34,359 bases of DNA from an uncultured Campylobacter sp. (GTDB taxonomy: Bacteria; Campylobacterota; Campylobacteria; Campylobacterales; Campylobacteraceae), in contig ONQI01000081.1 of assembly GCA_900319915.1 (NCBI GenBank), forward strand, positions 1 through 34,359. The letters are read 5' to 3'. Of the stretch, positions 14,451 to 24,557 are shown one piece after another. The notes below the pieces were generated by a model. It made no database searches. It had not been told where the DNA came from and saw only the letters and a list, made by a program, of their open reading frames with translations. The number at the start of each line of letters is the position of its first letter. Within the stretch, counting starts at the first letter, position 1. A program made the translations under genes and the position numbers.

Positions 14451-14910
14451 TTCAAATTTGAATTGTGGTGCAAATGATTTCAAATTTGAACTAATTCAAG
14501 CGTGAGATTGCCGCGCTCGTTTTACTCGCTCGCAATGACGTTGGGCGGTTTCAAATTTGAAATGCGCTCTTAAAATTTTCCCTTTTCAAATTTGAAAACT
14601 AATTCAAATTTGACCCTTTTAAATTTGAATTCCGCCCCCAAACCCCTTTCAAAATTTGAACTCAAATTCGCCATTTTATCCTTATAAAAAGGATGTAATC
14701 TAAAAAATATTTCAAAAATCCCCCAAAATCCTTGATATTTGCGCGCGTTTATTGTATAATACGCGTCTTTTGATGATAAAAGGTTCTCGCCGCCCATTCA
14801 CAAACGGCGTCAAAGCCTTGCTTAGCGTGCTCCCTAACCCAAGAGCCTCCGCAAGCCTCACCATATCAAAAGGTCGCGTGTCGCGACAAGTTATTTTTTA
14901 AAGGAAAACA
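14451..14910 (+). promoter_or_regulatory. S10 operon promoter and about 150-nt leader, with palindromes upstream
   Basis: Bases 14451-14640 carry several TTCAAATTTGAA copies and the REP-like element at 14506. A consensus promoter follows: TTGATA (14732-14737), 17-nt spacer, TATAAT (14755-14760), giving a start near 14767 and a leader of about 145 nt before rpsJ. In the leader, CGCCG...CGGCG (about 14789-14810) can pair. No open reading frame is convincing. L4-type autoregulation is known in enterobacteria but nothing specific is recognisable here. Confidence 0.75.
14506..14539 (+). repeat. REP-like element, copy 3
   Basis: GATTGCCGCGCTCG-tttta-CTCGCTCGCAATGAC, near-identical to the reverse complement of 12227-12261. 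Confidence 0.75.
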
Positions 14911-15222
14911 ATGGAAAGAATCAGGCTTAAGCTCAAAGCTTACGACCACAGAGTTCTCGACCGCACGGTTTCTGCCATCGTAGACGCAGTTAAACGCACC
15001 GGCGCGGACGTGAGAGGCCCAATCCCTATGCCTACGAAGATCAAACGCTACACAGTGCTAAAATCTCCGCACGTCAACAAAGACTCTCGCGAGCAATTCG
15101 AGATGCGCATACACGGACGCATGCTAGACATCGTCGCCGCGACTCCGGACACCGTAGACAGTCTTACTAAACTCGACCTAGCTCCAGAAGTAAACGTCGA
15201 AGTACGCGCTATGGGCAAGTAA
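14911..15222 (+). CDS. rpsJ: 30S ribosomal protein S10
   Basis: 103 residues, standard length; begins [20 protein letters not shown] and contains [21 protein letters not shown]10 sits in the 30S head and, as NusE, joins NusB in antitermination. It is the first gene of the long ribosomal cluster, with AAAGGAAAACA before the ATG. Confidence 0.99.
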   Translation: MERIRLKLKAYDHRVLDRTVSAIVDAVKRTGADVRGPIPMPTKIKRYTVLKSPHVNKDSREQFEMRIHGRMLDIVAATPDTVDSLTKLDLAPEVNVEVRAMGK

Positions 15223-15232
15223 GGAGGAATAA

Positions 15233-15811
15233 ATGGAATATATCGTAGAAAAAATAGGCATGAGTAGAACAATCTCTCGCCCTAGCATTCCCGTTACCTT
15301 GCTTAGAGTAGTGCCTTCAAAAGTTTGCGAAGTCAGCGAAAACGGCAGAGCGATCGTGGCTTACACTTACACCAAAGCCGCTAACAAAGCAATCGAGGGA
15401 CAACAAAAGAAATACGGTCTAAGCAAAGAATTTAATAAATTCGCCACTCTAACCGTAGCGAACAAAGAAGCGGGCGACCTAGATCTCGCGCCTCTTGGTG
15501 AAGCTAAAGTTCTAAAAGTTAGCTTCGACACAAAAGGTCGCGGTTATCAAGGCGTTATGAAAAGACACGGCTTCGCAGGCGGTCCTGCGGCTCACGGCTC
15601 ACGCTTCCACAGACATCCGGGCTCTATCGGTAACTGCGAATGGCCGGGACGCGTGCAACCGGGCATGAGAATGGCGGGTCATTACGGCGACCAAAAAACA
15701 ACCGTGAAAAACGAAGTAGTCAGCTTCGACGCCGAAAACGGAATTTTAGTGCTAAAAGGCTCTGTTCCTGGATTTAACGGCGCGATGGGCAAAATAAGGA
15801 TAGTTAAATGA
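15233..15811 (+). CDS. rplC: 50S ribosomal protein L3
   Basis: 192 residues. Recognised by [22 protein letters not shown] and RHPGSIGN, the loop that reaches the peptidyl-transferase centre. L3 is an early 23S assembly protein. The start ATG follows AAGGAGGAATAA, and the stop overlaps the rplD start (ATGA). Confidence 0.98.
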   Translation: MEYIVEKIGMSRTISRPSIPVTLLRVVPSKVCEVSENGRAIVAYTYTKAANKAIEGQQKKYGLSKEFNKFATLTVANKEAGDLDLAPLGEAKVLKVSFDTKGRGYQGVMKRHGFAGGPAAHGSRFHRHPGSIGNCEWPGRVQPGMRMAGHYGDQKTTVKNEVVSFDAENGILVLKGSVPGFNGAMGKIRIVK

Positions 15812-16422
15812 GCAAGATTACCGTTCTAAACGACAAATTTGAAAAAGGCGGCGAGATCGAGCTTCCAGCGAACTATGCGGAAGTCAATCCTCACAACCTA
15901 TATTTATATGTAAAAAGCTATCTTGCAGGTATCAGGTCAAACACCGCTTGCACAAAAGGCAGAGCGCAAGTTAGTGGCGGCGGCAAAAAACCTTGGCGTC
16001 AAAAAGGTCGCGGCGGCGCCCGCGCGGGTTCTACTAGAACAAACGTTTGGGTAGGCGGCGCGGTTGCATTTGGACCAAAAAGCGATAGAAACTACGAGCA
16101 AAAAGTCAACAAAAAGCAAAAAAGACTTGCTCTTGAGTATGCGCTAAACGAAAAAGCCGCAAACGGCAAATTTTTCGCGGTCGACAGCCTAGCCGTTGAG
16201 AGTGGCAAGACAAAAGACGCTGCGGCGGTTATTGCCAAACTAGGCGTTCGCGACGCTCTAATCATCAAAAACGAACTAGACGCAAAAACACTTCTAGCAT
16301 ACCGCAACCTAGCTAATTGCTACGTTATCGACGCTAGCGAAGTAAATGCTTATCTAGTCGCGGTTTACGGCGCGGTAATCGCTGAAAAAGAAGCGCTTAA
16401 ATCTATCGTGAAAGAGGGCTAA
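15808..16422 (+). CDS. rplD: 50S ribosomal protein L4
   Basis: 204 residues. The extended loop [19 protein letters not shown] lines the polypeptide exit tunnel, where macrolide resistance mutations occur. In enterobacteria L4 represses the S10 operon; not demonstrable here. Overlaps rplC by 4 nt. Confidence 0.98.
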   Translation: MSKITVLNDKFEKGGEIELPANYAEVNPHNLYLYVKSYLAGIRSNTACTKGRAQVSGGGKKPWRQKGRGGARAGSTRTNVWVGGAVAFGPKSDRNYEQKVNKKQKRLALEYALNEKAANGKFFAVDSLAVESGKTKDAAAVIAKLGVRDALIIKNELDAKTLLAYRNLANCYVIDASEVNAYLVAVYGAVIAEKEALKSIVKEG

Positions 16423-16423
16423 T

Positions 16424-16705
16424 ATGGCGGACATTACAGATATCAAAACTATACTTTATACAGAAAAAACTCTTAGCCTCGGCGAAAAGGGCGTGGTTGT
16501 TATTCAAACTTCCCCAAGAGTCACTAAAAATGGGCTTAAAGAGGTGCTAAAAGAATATTTTGGCGTAACGCCGCTTAGAATCAACTCTCTAAGAGTAGAT
16601 GGCAAAGTTAAGCGTTTCAAAGGAAGAGTCGGCGTGAGAAACGATTTCAAGAAATTTTACGTCAAACTCCCAGAAGGCGTTAGCCTAGAAAATACGGAGG
16701 CGTAA
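16424..16705 (+). CDS. rplW: 50S ribosomal protein L23
   Basis: 93 residues; the stretch [20 protein letters not shown] and [11 protein letters not shown] are typical. L23 sits at the tunnel exit, docking trigger factor and SRP. It begins two bases after the rplD stop. Confidence 0.96.
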   Translation: MADITDIKTILYTEKTLSLGEKGVVVIQTSPRVTKNGLKEVLKEYFGVTPLRINSLRVDGKVKRFKGRVGVRNDFKKFYVKLPEGVSLENTEA

Positions 16706-16707
16706 TC

Positions 16708-17538
16708 ATGGCGATCAAAGGTTATAAACCATACACCCCTAGCAGAAGGTCGATGACCGGTCTTTCTAGCGCCGACATCACTGCGAAAGCAAGCGTTAGA
16801 AGCCTACTAGTAAAAATTCCTGCGACTGCCGGTAGAAACAACAACGGCCGCATTACTAGCCGCCACAAAGAAGCAGGTGCTAAAAAATTATATCGTATTA
16901 TCGACTTTAAACGCCGCAAATTTGATATTCCGGCTAAAGTTGAAGCTATCGAATACGATCCGAACAGAAACTGCCGTATCGCGCTTCTTTCTTACAAAGA
17001 CGGCGAAAAAAGATACATCATTCACCCAAGTGGTCTAAACGTAGGCGACGTGATTAGCTCGGCCGAAGGCGGACTTGACATTAAGCCAGGCAACGCAATG
17101 AAGCTAAAAAATATCCCTATCGGTACCATCGTTCATAACGTTGAAATGAAACCCGGCAAAGGTGCTCAAATGGCGCGCTCTGCAGGCGGCTACGCTCAAC
17201 TAATGGGTAAAGAGGAAAAATACGCTATTTTGCGCCTTCCTAGCGGCGAAATGAGACAAATCCTTTCTGAGTGCATGGCCACTATCGGTATCGTCGATAA
17301 CGAAGACTGGGCTAACGTAACAATTGGTAAAGCCGGTCGCAGCAGATACATGGGTATCCGCCCTCAAACGAGAGGTTCAGCGATGAACCCGGTAGATCAC
17401 CCACACGGTGGTGGTGAAGGCAAGAAGAACTCCGGTCGCCATCCTGTAACTCCATGGGGCAAACCTACAAAAGGCTTCAAGACTCGCCGCAAGAAAGCGA
17501 GCGACAAGCTTATAATTTCTAGAAGGAAAGGTAAATAA
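16708..17538 (+). CDS. rplB: 50S ribosomal protein L2
   Basis: 276 residues. The signature [20 protein letters not shown] contains the conserved histidine near the peptidyl-transferase centre. A basic C-terminal tail ends LIISRRKGK. The stop overlaps the rpsS start (TAATG). Confidence 0.99.
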   Translation: MAIKGYKPYTPSRRSMTGLSSADITAKASVRSLLVKIPATAGRNNNGRITSRHKEAGAKKLYRIIDFKRRKFDIPAKVEAIEYDPNRNCRIALLSYKDGEKRYIIHPSGLNVGDVISSAEGGLDIKPGNAMKLKNIPIGTIVHNVEMKPGKGAQMARSAGGYAQLMGKEEKYAILRLPSGEMRQILSECMATIGIVDNEDWANVTIGKAGRSRYMGIRPQTRGSAMNPVDHPHGGGEGKKNSGRHPVTPWGKPTKGFKTRRKKASDKLIISRRKGK

Positions 17539-17819
17539 TGGCTAGATCACTAAAAAAAGGTCCTTTCGTCGACGAACACGTAATGAAAAAAGTTCTAGCC
17601 GCTAAAAAGGCTAACGACAACAAGCCTATCAAGACTTGGAGCAGAAGAAGCACCATCATGCCTGACATGATTGGTCTTACTTTCAATGTGCACAACGGTA
17701 AGAGTTTCATTCCCGTTTACGTCACAGAAAACCATGTCGGCTACAAACTCGGCGAATTCGCACCTACTAGAACCTTCAAAGGCCACAAGGGCTCGGTACA
17801 AAAGAAGATAGGAAAGTAA
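17538..17819 (+). CDS. rpsS: 30S ribosomal protein S19
   Basis: 93 residues starting [20 protein letters not shown], with [20 protein letters not shown]. It binds the head of 16S rRNA with S13. One-base overlap with rplB and one-base gap to rplV. Confidence 0.98.
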   Translation: MARSLKKGPFVDEHVMKKVLAAKKANDNKPIKTWSRRSTIMPDMIGLTFNVHNGKSFIPVYVTENHVGYKLGEFAPTRTFKGHKGSVQKKIGK

Positions 17820-17820
17820 T

Positions 17821-18153
17821 ATGAGTAAAGCAATCATTAAATTCGTAAGACTATCTCCTACAAAAGCGAGATTGATAGCAAGAGAGGTTCAAGGTATGAA
17901 CGCCGAACTCGCGCTCGCAAGCCTTAGTTTTATGCCAAATCGCGGCGCGAAATATATTGCCACAGCGATTAGTTCGGCTGTTGCAAACGGTGGGTTTGAG
18001 CCGGAGGAAGTAGTGGTAAAAAGTTGTAGAGTGGACGCTGGTCCGGTACTAAAAAGATTTCGCCCAAGAGCGAGAGGCACCGCGAGCCGCATCAGAAAAC
18101 CTACAAGCCACATTCTAGTAGAAGTATCTAAACCTGAAAGTAAGGAAGCGTAA
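17821..18153 (+). CDS. rplV: 50S ribosomal protein L22
   Basis: 110 residues; [20 protein letters not shown] and the beta-hairpin segment [19 protein letters not shown], which lines the exit tunnel beside L4. Compact gene with two bases before rpsC. Confidence 0.98.
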   Translation: MSKAIIKFVRLSPTKARLIAREVQGMNAELALASLSFMPNRGAKYIATAISSAVANGGFEPEEVVVKSCRVDAGPVLKRFRPRARGTASRIRKPTSHILVEVSKPESKEA

Positions 18154-18155
18154 CG

Positions 18156-18851
18156 ATGGGACAAAAAGTTAATCCTATAGGCCTTAGACTAGGCATCAAT
18201 AAAAACTGGGAGTCTAGATGGTTTCCTATGAAAGCTACTTTGTCCGAAAACATCGGCGAAGACTACAAAATCAGGAAATTTCTAAAACAAAAGCTTTATT
18301 ATGCGGGTGTAAGTCAAATTTTAATCGAGCGCACTGCTAAAAAACTTCGCGTTACCGTAGTGGCGGCTCGTCCGGGCATTATCATCGGCAAAAAAGGTGA
18401 AGAAATAGAAAACCTCAGGCTAGACGTAGTAAAGCTAGTAAATAAAGACGTTGCCATCAATATCAAAGAAGAACGTAAAGCTGGCGCTTCGGCTCAACTG
18501 GCAGCAGAAAATGTCGCTATGCAACTAGAACGCCGTGTGGCGTTTAGACGCGCGATGAAAAAAGTTATCCAAGGCGCGCAAAAAGCAGGCGCTAAAGGTA
18601 TCAAAATCTGCGTTGCCGGTCGTTTGGGCGGCGCTGAAATGGCTAGAACCGAGTGGTATTTGGAAGGTCGCGTTCCGCTCCACACTCTAAGAGCTAGAAT
18701 CGACTACGGTTTTGCCGAGGCTCACACCACTTATGGCAATATCGGTATCAAAGTATGGATCTTCAAAGGCGAGATTCTTCAAAAAGGCATCCAAGCTGAA
18801 AAAACAGAAGAAGAGCCTAGAAGACAAAGACGCGCTAGAAGGGGTAAATAA
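18156..18851 (+). CDS. rpsC: 30S ribosomal protein S3
   Basis: 231 residues; [18 protein letters not shown] start, a KH domain ([19 protein letters not shown]) and [21 protein letters not shown]3 lines the mRNA entry site. The tail is Arg/Glu rich ([14 protein letters not shown]). Confidence 0.99.
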   Translation: MGQKVNPIGLRLGINKNWESRWFPMKATLSENIGEDYKIRKFLKQKLYYAGVSQILIERTAKKLRVTVVAARPGIIIGKKGEEIENLRLDVVKLVNKDVAINIKEERKAGASAQLAAENVAMQLERRVAFRRAMKKVIQGAQKAGAKGIKICVAGRLGGAEMARTEWYLEGRVPLHTLRARIDYGFAEAHTTYGNIGIKVWIFKGEILQKGIQAEKTEEEPRRQRRARRGK

Positions 18852-18853
18852 CA

Positions 18854-19279
18854 ATGTTAATGCCAAAAAGAACTAAATACCGCAAAATGATGAAAGGTCG
18901 CAATCGCGGCTATGCCTCAAACGGTGCAAACCTTGCGCTAGGCGATTTCGGTCTAAAAGCGGTCGAAGCGGGCAGAATCAATTCCCGCCAAATCGAGGCG
19001 GCTCGCCAAGCCTACACTCGTCATATGAAAAGACAAGCCAAAGCGTGGATTAGAGTATTCCCTGACAAGCCTTTCACTAAAAAGCCTCTCGAAACTCGTA
19101 TGGGTAAAGGTAAAGGTGGTGTTGAAGAGTGGATTATGAATATTAAGCCTGGCAGAATCATCTTCGAGATCGCGGGTGTAAGCGAAGAGCTTGCGAAAGA
19201 GGCGCTCAAAATCGCAGCGGCGAAATTGCCTTTTAAGACTAAGTTTGTATCAAGAGAGAGCGAAAATGAAATATACTGA
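18854..19279 (+). CDS. rplP: 50S ribosomal protein L16
   Basis: 141 residues, beginning [20 protein letters not shown], the usual epsilonproteobacterial N-terminus. Binds near the A-site finger of 23S rRNA. Its last 14 nt overlap the rpmC start. Confidence 0.98.
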   Translation: MLMPKRTKYRKMMKGRNRGYASNGANLALGDFGLKAVEAGRINSRQIEAARQAYTRHMKRQAKAWIRVFPDKPFTKKPLETRMGKGKGGVEEWIMNIKPGRIIFEIAGVSEELAKEALKIAAAKLPFKTKFVSRESENEIY

Positions 19280-19460
19280 GCTTAAAGACAAGAACGTAAG
19301 CGAGCTTAACGCTTTGCTAAAAGAGAAAAAGTTGCTTTTATTTACGTTGAAACAAAAGCTAAAAACCATGCAGCTCACTAATCCGAACGAGATTAGAGAT
19401 ACCAAAAAAGATATCGCTAAGATTAATACCGCGATTAGCGCCGCAAAGCAAGGGGCATAA
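19266..19460 (+). CDS. rpmC: 50S ribosomal protein L29
   Basis: 64 residues from ATG 19266 ([20 protein letters not shown]), with GAGAG just upstream; a longer in-frame start at 19191 lies inside rplP and is not used. L29 is a two-helix protein next to L23 at the tunnel exit. Confidence 0.96.
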   Translation: MKYTELKDKNVSELNALLKEKKLLLFTLKQKLKTMQLTNPNEIRDTKKDIAKINTAISAAKQGA

Positions 19461-19461
19461 T

Positions 19462-19719
19462 ATGGCAGCAGATATGAAAAGAAAAATTCAAGGCACGGTA
19501 GTAACTATCGCGGGTAGCAAAACCGCTACTGTCCTTGTAGAAAGAAAAGTCATGCACCCAAGATATCACAAGTTCGTTAAACGTTTCAAAAAATATCTCG
19601 TACATGATGAAAAAAGCCAACTAAAAGTGGGTGATTTTATCGAGGCCATAGAATGCAGACCTCTAAGTGCTAGGAAGAAATTCCGCCTAGAAACAGTATT
19701 GAAAACAGGAGTCGAATAA
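19462..19719 (+). CDS. rpsQ: 30S ribosomal protein S17
   Basis: 85 residues; [20 protein letters not shown] and [20 protein letters not shown] are the family signature of this OB-fold protein, which binds 16S helix 11. It ends at the first base of rplN. Confidence 0.97.
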   Translation: MAADMKRKIQGTVVTIAGSKTATVLVERKVMHPRYHKFVKRFKKYLVHDEKSQLKVGDFIEAIECRPLSARKKFRLETVLKTGVE

Positions 19720-20087
19720 TGATACAAAGTTTTACTAGACTAGCCGTAGCCGACAATAGCGGCGCTAAAGAACTTATGTGTATCAAAGTTCTAGGAGGCA
19801 GTAAAAGACGTTATGCTAGCCTTGGCGACGTCATTGTTTGCTCAGTTAAAAAAGCTCTACCCAATGGCAAAGTAAAAAAAGGCCAAGTGGTAAAAGCCGT
19901 AGTTGTTCGAACAAAAAAAGAAGTTCACAGAGAAAATGGTTCTCTTATTAGATTTGATGAGAACGCGGCTGTTATTCTTGATGCCAAGAGAGAGCCTATC
20001 GGCACTCGTATCTTCGGCCCAGTAGGTAGAGAAGTAAGATATGCGAACTTTATGAAAATCGTATCTCTTGCACCGGAGGTTCTATAA
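19719..20087 (+). CDS. rplN: 50S ribosomal protein L14
   Basis: 122 residues, starting [20 protein letters not shown], with the L14 motif [22 protein letters not shown] at the end. L14 forms an intersubunit bridge and binds the silencing factor RsfS. Confidence 0.99.
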   Translation: MIQSFTRLAVADNSGAKELMCIKVLGGSKRRYASLGDVIVCSVKKALPNGKVKKGQVVKAVVVRTKKEVHRENGSLIRFDENAAVILDAKREPIGTRIFGPVGREVRYANFMKIVSLAPEVL

Positions 20088-20317
20088 TGGTTAAATTTAA
20101 AATCAAAAAAGGCGACGAAGTAAAAATTATCGCCGGCGACGACAAGGGCAAAACCGGTAAAGTTTTGGCCGTGTTGCCAAAAGAAGGTAAAGTCATCGTA
20201 GAAGGTATGAAACTCGCCAAAAAAGCAGTCAAACCTAGTGAACAAAATCAAAACGGCGGCTTTGTGAGCAAAGAAATGCCTATCGACATTTCAAACGTCG
20301 CGAAAGTAGAGGGCTGA
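20087..20317 (+). CDS. rplX: 50S ribosomal protein L24
   Basis: 76 residues; KOW motif [20 protein letters not shown] near the start. Assembly initiator beside the exit tunnel. One base shared with rplN stop. Confidence 0.97.
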   Translation: MVKFKIKKGDEVKIIAGDDKGKTGKVLAVLPKEGKVIVEGMKLAKKAVKPSEQNQNGGFVSKEMPIDISNVAKVEG

Positions 20318-20318
20318 T

Positions 20319-20861
20319 ATGAGACTAAAAGACAAATACGTAGAGAGCGTTAAACCAGCTCTAGTCAAAGAATTTGATATCAAGAATCCTATGCTTATCC
20401 CGGCTCTTGAAAAAATCGTCATCAGCGTGGGTGTTGGCGAAGCCGGCAAAGACCAAAAGCTTTTGCAAAACATCGTCGACACTATTTCGCTAATTGCTGG
20501 CCAAAAAGCCGTCGTTTGCAACGCGAAAAAATCCGTTGCGGGCTTCAAAGTTCGCGAGGGCTTCCCTGTCGGCGTTAAGGTTACTCTTCGTAAAGAGCAA
20601 ATGTATGTCTTCCTAGACAAGCTAATCAGCATCGCTTTGCCGCGTGTGAAAGATTTCCGCGGTCTTCCAAAAGACGGATTTGACGGCAGGGGCAATTACA
20701 ACTTCGGCCTTACAGAACAACTTATGTTTCCAGAAGTCGTATTTGACCAAATCATGAAAACACACGGTATGAACATCACCGTGGTTACCACGGCCGCAGA
20801 CGATAAGCAAGCGTTCAAACTACTTGAACTCTTAGGCGTTCCATTCGCAAAAGGAAAGTAA
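20319..20861 (+). CDS. rplE: 50S ribosomal protein L5
   Basis: 180 residues; starts [19 protein letters not shown] and includes the core region [21 protein letters not shown]5 binds 5S rRNA at the central protuberance with L18. Confidence 0.99.
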   Translation: MRLKDKYVESVKPALVKEFDIKNPMLIPALEKIVISVGVGEAGKDQKLLQNIVDTISLIAGQKAVVCNAKKSVAGFKVREGFPVGVKVTLRKEQMYVFLDKLISIALPRVKDFRGLPKDGFDGRGNYNFGLTEQLMFPEVVFDQIMKTHGMNITVVTTAADDKQAFKLLELLGVPFAKGK

Positions 20862-20862
20862 T

Positions 20863-21048
20863 ATGGCAAAGAAATCAATGATAGCAAAAGCCGCTCGCCC
20901 AGCTAAATTTAGCGCGCGCGCATACACTAGATGTCAAATTTGCGGTCGTCCGCATTCAGTTTATAGAGATTTTGGAATTTGCCGTGTTTGCCTTAGAAAA
21001 ATGGCTAACGAGGGTTTAATCCCAGGTCTTAAAAAAGCAAGTTGGTAA
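20863..21048 (+). CDS. rpsN: 30S ribosomal protein S14 (zinc-binding type Z)
   Basis: 61 residues, the short form. Four cysteines in CQICGRPH and CRVCLRK bind zinc. Binds the 16S head near S3 and S10. Confidence 0.98.
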   Translation: MAKKSMIAKAARPAKFSARAYTRCQICGRPHSVYRDFGICRVCLRKMANEGLIPGLKKASW

Positions 21049-21057
21049 GGAGAGAAT

Positions 21058-21453
21058 ATGATTAACGATCTTATTTCGGACGGACTAACTCGCATTAGAA
21101 ACGCGGCTCTACGCAAACTAGATACCGCGAAGCTTCTTCACTCAAACGTTGTTGAAGGCACTCTAAAAATCCTAGCCGCCAAAGGCTACATCGAGAGCTA
21201 CAACGTAGTAGAAGAGGGTAACAAGAAATTTATCAACGTCGTGCTAAAATACGATGAAAATGGTAACAGTGTGATTCACGAGTTAACTAGAGTCTCTAAG
21301 CCGGGTCGCCGCGTTTATAAAGGCAAAGCCGACATCAAGAGATTCAAAAGCGGTTACGGCACTATTATCGTAAGCACAAGCAAGGGTGTTTTAGGTAACG
21401 ACGAAGCCCACAAACAAGGCGTGGGTGGCGAAGTGCTTTGTACGGTTTGGTAA
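21058..21453 (+). CDS. rpsH: 30S ribosomal protein S8
   Basis: 131 residues starting [20 protein letters not shown] and ending in the conserved GGEVLCTVW. In E. coli S8 represses the spc operon by binding the L5 mRNA region; no such site was identified here. Confidence 0.99.
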   Translation: MINDLISDGLTRIRNAALRKLDTAKLLHSNVVEGTLKILAAKGYIESYNVVEEGNKKFINVVLKYDENGNSVIHELTRVSKPGRRVYKGKADIKRFKSGYGTIIVSTSKGVLGNDEAHKQGVGGEVLCTVW

Positions 21454-21532
21454 TAGTTAGTATTTTTTATGGCATTGGACGTCCATTCGCGCGAGCGTAG
21501 AAACGTCCTAGACAAATAAAAAAGGAAAAAAC
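21454..21532 (+). promoter_or_regulatory. 79-nt rpsH-rplF gap with hairpin
   Basis: This is the only rpsJ-map junction longer than about 10 nt. GGACGT (21477-21482) and ACGTCC (21503-21508) can pair. No convincing -10 apart from a T-rich TAGTAT sequence. A 16-codon ATG-to-TAA frame spans it without a Shine-Dalgarno. Confidence 0.4.
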
Positions 21533-22069
21533 ATGTCAAGAATTGGTAAAAAACCTATTTCTATCCCTAATGGCGTTGAAGTTAGCGCCAGAGATAACGT
21601 TATTGTCTTCAAAAAAGGTAACGTTACGAAAGAATTAGACACAAAAGGCAACGTTAAATTTTCTATCAAAGACGGCGAACTTACTTTTGCAAGTGCCGGT
21701 GAGGACAGGCAAAGCGCGGCTTACTGGGGAACTTATAGAGCCCTAGCAAATAACGTTATTATCGGTCTTACAAGCGGCTTTGAGAAAAAACTAGAAATCA
21801 ACGGCGTCGGTTACAAAGCCGCCGTTAAAGGCAAAGTCGTCGAACTAAGCCTGGGTTTTTCTCACCTTGTTAACTATGAGCTTCCAGAAGGCGTAGAAGC
21901 AAGCGTAGATAAGAACCTTCTTACCATTAAAGGCAACGACAAACAAGTTGTGGGCCAAGTTGCAGCCGAGATCAGAGGATTCCGCCCACCTGAGCCGTAC
22001 AAAGGCAAGGGTGTTAAGTATCTAGAAGAACACATTATCCGCAAAGCCGGCAAAACGTCTAAGAAATAG
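21533..22069 (+). CDS. rplF: 50S ribosomal protein L6
   Basis: 178 residues starting [20 protein letters not shown], with the signature [21 protein letters not shown]6 binds near the sarcin-ricin loop. AAAGGAAAAA upstream. Confidence 0.99.
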   Translation: MSRIGKKPISIPNGVEVSARDNVIVFKKGNVTKELDTKGNVKFSIKDGELTFASAGEDRQSAAYWGTYRALANNVIIGLTSGFEKKLEINGVGYKAAVKGKVVELSLGFSHLVNYELPEGVEASVDKNLLTIKGNDKQVVGQVAAEIRGFRPPEPYKGKGVKYLEEHIIRKAGKTSKK

Positions 22070-22078
22070 GGGTGAGAA

Positions 22079-22435
22079 ATGGTAGCAAACGTATTAAAAA
22101 GAAAAATCTCTTTAAGAATCAAGAGAAAGAAAAGAATCAGAGCTAAAATTTCAGGAACCGAGACTTGCCCAAGAATTTCTATTTTCCGCTCTAATCGCAC
22201 CGTTTACGCTCAAGCGATTGACGACGTAAAAGGCGTAACTCTAGCGGCAAGCGACGGGCGCAAAATCGGCGCGAAAGCTAATAAAGCGGGGGCTGAAGCG
22301 CTAGCCAAAGATTTGGCGGGCAAACTAGCGGCCAAGAAAATCAGCGAAGGCTTATTCGATAGAAACGGCTATTTGTATCACGGCGTAATCGCGGCTTTTG
22401 CCGACGGTTTAAGAAACAACGGCATCAAGCTATAA
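22079..22435 (+). CDS. rplR: 50S ribosomal protein L18
   Basis: 118 residues; basic N-terminus ([18 protein letters not shown]), [18 protein letters not shown] and the end [19 protein letters not shown]. Binds 5S rRNA with L5. Confidence 0.98.
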   Translation: MVANVLKRKISLRIKRKKRIRAKISGTETCPRISIFRSNRTVYAQAIDDVKGVTLAASDGRKIGAKANKAGAEALAKDLAGKLAAKKISEGLFDRNGYLYHGVIAAFADGLRNNGIKL

Positions 22436-22445
22436 GGGAAACGTC

Positions 22446-22889
22446 ATGGAAAAATATAATAGAGAAGAATTCGAAGAAGTAATCGTAAATATCGGTCGTG
22501 TTACCAAGGTCGTCAAGGGCGGTAGAAGATTTAGATTCACGGCCCTTGTAGTAGTGGGAAACCGCAAAGGTCTAGTCGGCTTTGGTTTTGGCAAGGCAAA
22601 AGAAGTTCCCGACGCTATGCGCAAAGCCGTAGACGATGCTTTCAAAAACATTGTCGAAGTTAAGTTAAAAGGTAGCACTATTCCTCACGATATCGAGGTC
22701 AAATTTAACGCTAGCCGCATTTTGCTTAAACCCGCAAGCGAAGGTACGGGCGTTATCGCCGGTGGCGGCGCGAGACCGGTCGTGGAACTAGCTGGTATCA
22801 AAAATATCCTTACAAAGTCGCTTGGTTCGAACAATTCAGCCAACGTCGTTCGCGCTACTATCAAAGCGCTTAGTATGCTAAAAGGTTAA
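22446..22889 (+). CDS. rpsE: 30S ribosomal protein S5
   Basis: 147 residues; [20 protein letters not shown] is the double-stranded-RNA-binding domain, followed by the C-terminal domain [19 protein letters not shown]5 affects fidelity. No rpmD (L30) gene follows, as is usual for Campylobacterales. Confidence 0.99.
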   Translation: MEKYNREEFEEVIVNIGRVTKVVKGGRRFRFTALVVVGNRKGLVGFGFGKAKEVPDAMRKAVDDAFKNIVEVKLKGSTIPHDIEVKFNASRILLKPASEGTGVIAGGGARPVVELAGIKNILTKSLGSNNSANVVRATIKALSMLKG

Positions 22890-22893
22890 TGCA

Positions 22894-23295
22894 ATGGGAC
22901 TAGAAAATTTACAAAAAGCCGAAGGCTCTACTCATAGCACAAAAAGAATCGGTCGCGGTCAAGGCAGCGGCTGGGGCAAAACCGCTGGTCGCGGCGGCAA
23001 AGGTCAAACCGCCCGCACCGGCTCTCACGAAAAAAGAGGCTTCGAGGGCGGTCAACAACCTATCCAAAGAAGACTTCCAAAAGTTGGCTTTTATTCCAAA
23101 TTTGAAAAGCCTTACGTTATTAACGTAGAAAAAATCGCAGCCGTCAAAGAGCTTAAAGAAATCACCGTAGAGAGTATCAGAAGTGTGCACAAAATCTCTA
23201 CTAGCGTCAAAAAAATTAAGCTCATCGGCGCAAGCGCGAAAGATTTAGCGAGCAAAATCAAAGACGAGAACGTAACTACTAGCGGAAGCAAATAA
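22894..23295 (+). CDS. rplO: 50S ribosomal protein L15
   Basis: 133 residues, begins [20 protein letters not shown] and includes [21 protein letters not shown]15 is a late assembly protein. Its last base is the first base of secY. Confidence 0.98.
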   Translation: MGLENLQKAEGSTHSTKRIGRGQGSGWGKTAGRGGKGQTARTGSHEKRGFEGGQQPIQRRLPKVGFYSKFEKPYVINVEKIAAVKELKEITVESIRSVHKISTSVKKIKLIGASAKDLASKIKDENVTTSGSK

Positions 23296-24557
23296 TGAAC
23301 AAAAATTTGCTTAACAAAATACTCATTACGCTTGGATTTTTGTTTGCATATAGGGTGCTGGCATACGTGCCGGTGCCCGGCGTCAACACGGACGTCATCA
23401 AAGATTTCTTCACTTCCAACTCAAATAACGCTTTGGGACTATTCAATATGTTTAGCGGTAACGCCGCCGAGCGCCTAAGCATTATTTCTCTTGGTATCAT
23501 GCCATACATCACTAGCTCTATTATCATGGAGTTGCTCGCAGCCACTTTCCCAAATTTGGGTAAAATGAAAAAAGAGCGCGATGGCATGCAAAAATATATG
23601 CAAATTATTAGATATACGACTGTTCTTATCACTATAGTCCAAGCTATCGGTGTTAGCATTGGCCTACAAAGCCTAACGGGTCGCGCGGGCGAGCAAGCTA
23701 TTATGATAAATCCTAATCTTTTCGTGGCTATTAGCTGCGCTTCTATGCTTACAGGTACTATGCTACTTATGTGGATAGGCGAGCAAATTACACAAAGAGG
23801 TATAGGCAACGGTATTAGTCTTATTATCTTCGCAGGTATTGTCAGTGGCATACCAAATGCGATAGGCGGTACGATAAATCTCGTAAATACCGGCGAAATG
23901 AATTTCCTTGTGGTTATTGCGATCACGCTTATTATCCTAGCGACCGTGGGCGTAGTTATTTTTGTTGAGATGGGAGAAAGGCGCGTGCCGATTTCTTATC
24001 AACGCAAAACTATTATGCAAAATCAAACTAAGCGCATTATGAACTATATACCTATCAAGGTAAATCTTAGCGGCGTTATTCCTCCGATTTTCGCAAGTGC
24101 GGTTCTGATGTTCCCTAGCACGATTTTGCAAGCTAGCACAAACGAGTTTGTTCAAAAAATCAACGACTTTTTGAATCCGAACAGTTATATGTTTAACTTC
24201 CTAACTTTCGTGTTCATTATGTTCTTCGCGTATTTTTACGCCTCTATCGTGTTTAACGCGAAAGATATTAGCGAAAACCTCAAACGCCAAGGCGGATTTA
24301 TCCCCGGCGTCAGACCTGGTGAAGCTACGGCCGGATTTCTTAACGAAGTCGCGAGCCGCCTAACGCTAACCGGCGCTATTTATTTGGGCCTTATTTCCAC
24401 GCTTCCATGGATTCTAGTTAAATTTATGGGCGTGCCGTTTTATTTTGGTGGCACTAGCGTGCTCATTGTCGTCTCTGTCGCGCTTGACACTATGCGCCGC
24501 ATCGAGGCTCAAATTTATATGAACAAATATCAAACTCTTAGCGCGGTGGGCCTATAA
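23295..24557 (+). CDS. secY: Preprotein translocase subunit SecY
   Basis: 420 residues with ten hydrophobic segments; the start [20 protein letters not shown] precedes the plug region (MFSGNAAERLSI), and GVVIFVEMGERRVPISYQRK is the conserved loop contacting SecA/ribosomes. SecY forms the protein-conducting channel with SecE and SecG. The Shine-Dalgarno lies inside the end of rplO. map overlaps by one base. Confidence 0.99.
   Translation: MNKNLLNKILITLGFLFAYRVLAYVPVPGVNTDVIKDFFTSNSNNALGLFNMFSGNAAERLSIISLGIMPYITSSIIMELLAATFPNLGKMKKERDGMQKYMQIIRYTTVLITIVQAIGVSIGLQSLTGRAGEQAIMINPNLFVAISCASMLTGTMLLMWIGEQITQRGIGNGISLIIFAGIVSGIPNAIGGTINLVNTGEMNFLVVIAITLIILATVGVVIFVEMGERRVPISYQRKTIMQNQTKRIMNYIPIKVNLSGVIPPIFASAVLMFPSTILQASTNEFVQKINDFLNPNSYMFNFLTFVFIMFFAYFYASIVFNAKDISENLKRQGGFIPGVRPGEATAGFLNEVASRLTLTGAIYLGLISTLPWILVKFMGVPFYFGGTSVLIVVSVALDTMRRIEAQIYMNKYQTLSAVGL

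Noticed and set aside
14570-14797. Minus-strand 75-codon frame before rpsJ
   Set aside because: Runs across the S10 promoter and palindrome repeats; composition is repeat-derived.
21469-21519. 16-codon ATG-TAA frame in the rpsH-rplF gap
   Set aside because: No Shine-Dalgarno and too short to judge; I left it as part of the spacer.
22889-22894. Missing rpmD (L30) between rpsE and rplO
   Set aside because: Its absence is normal for Campylobacterales and not an unusual loss.
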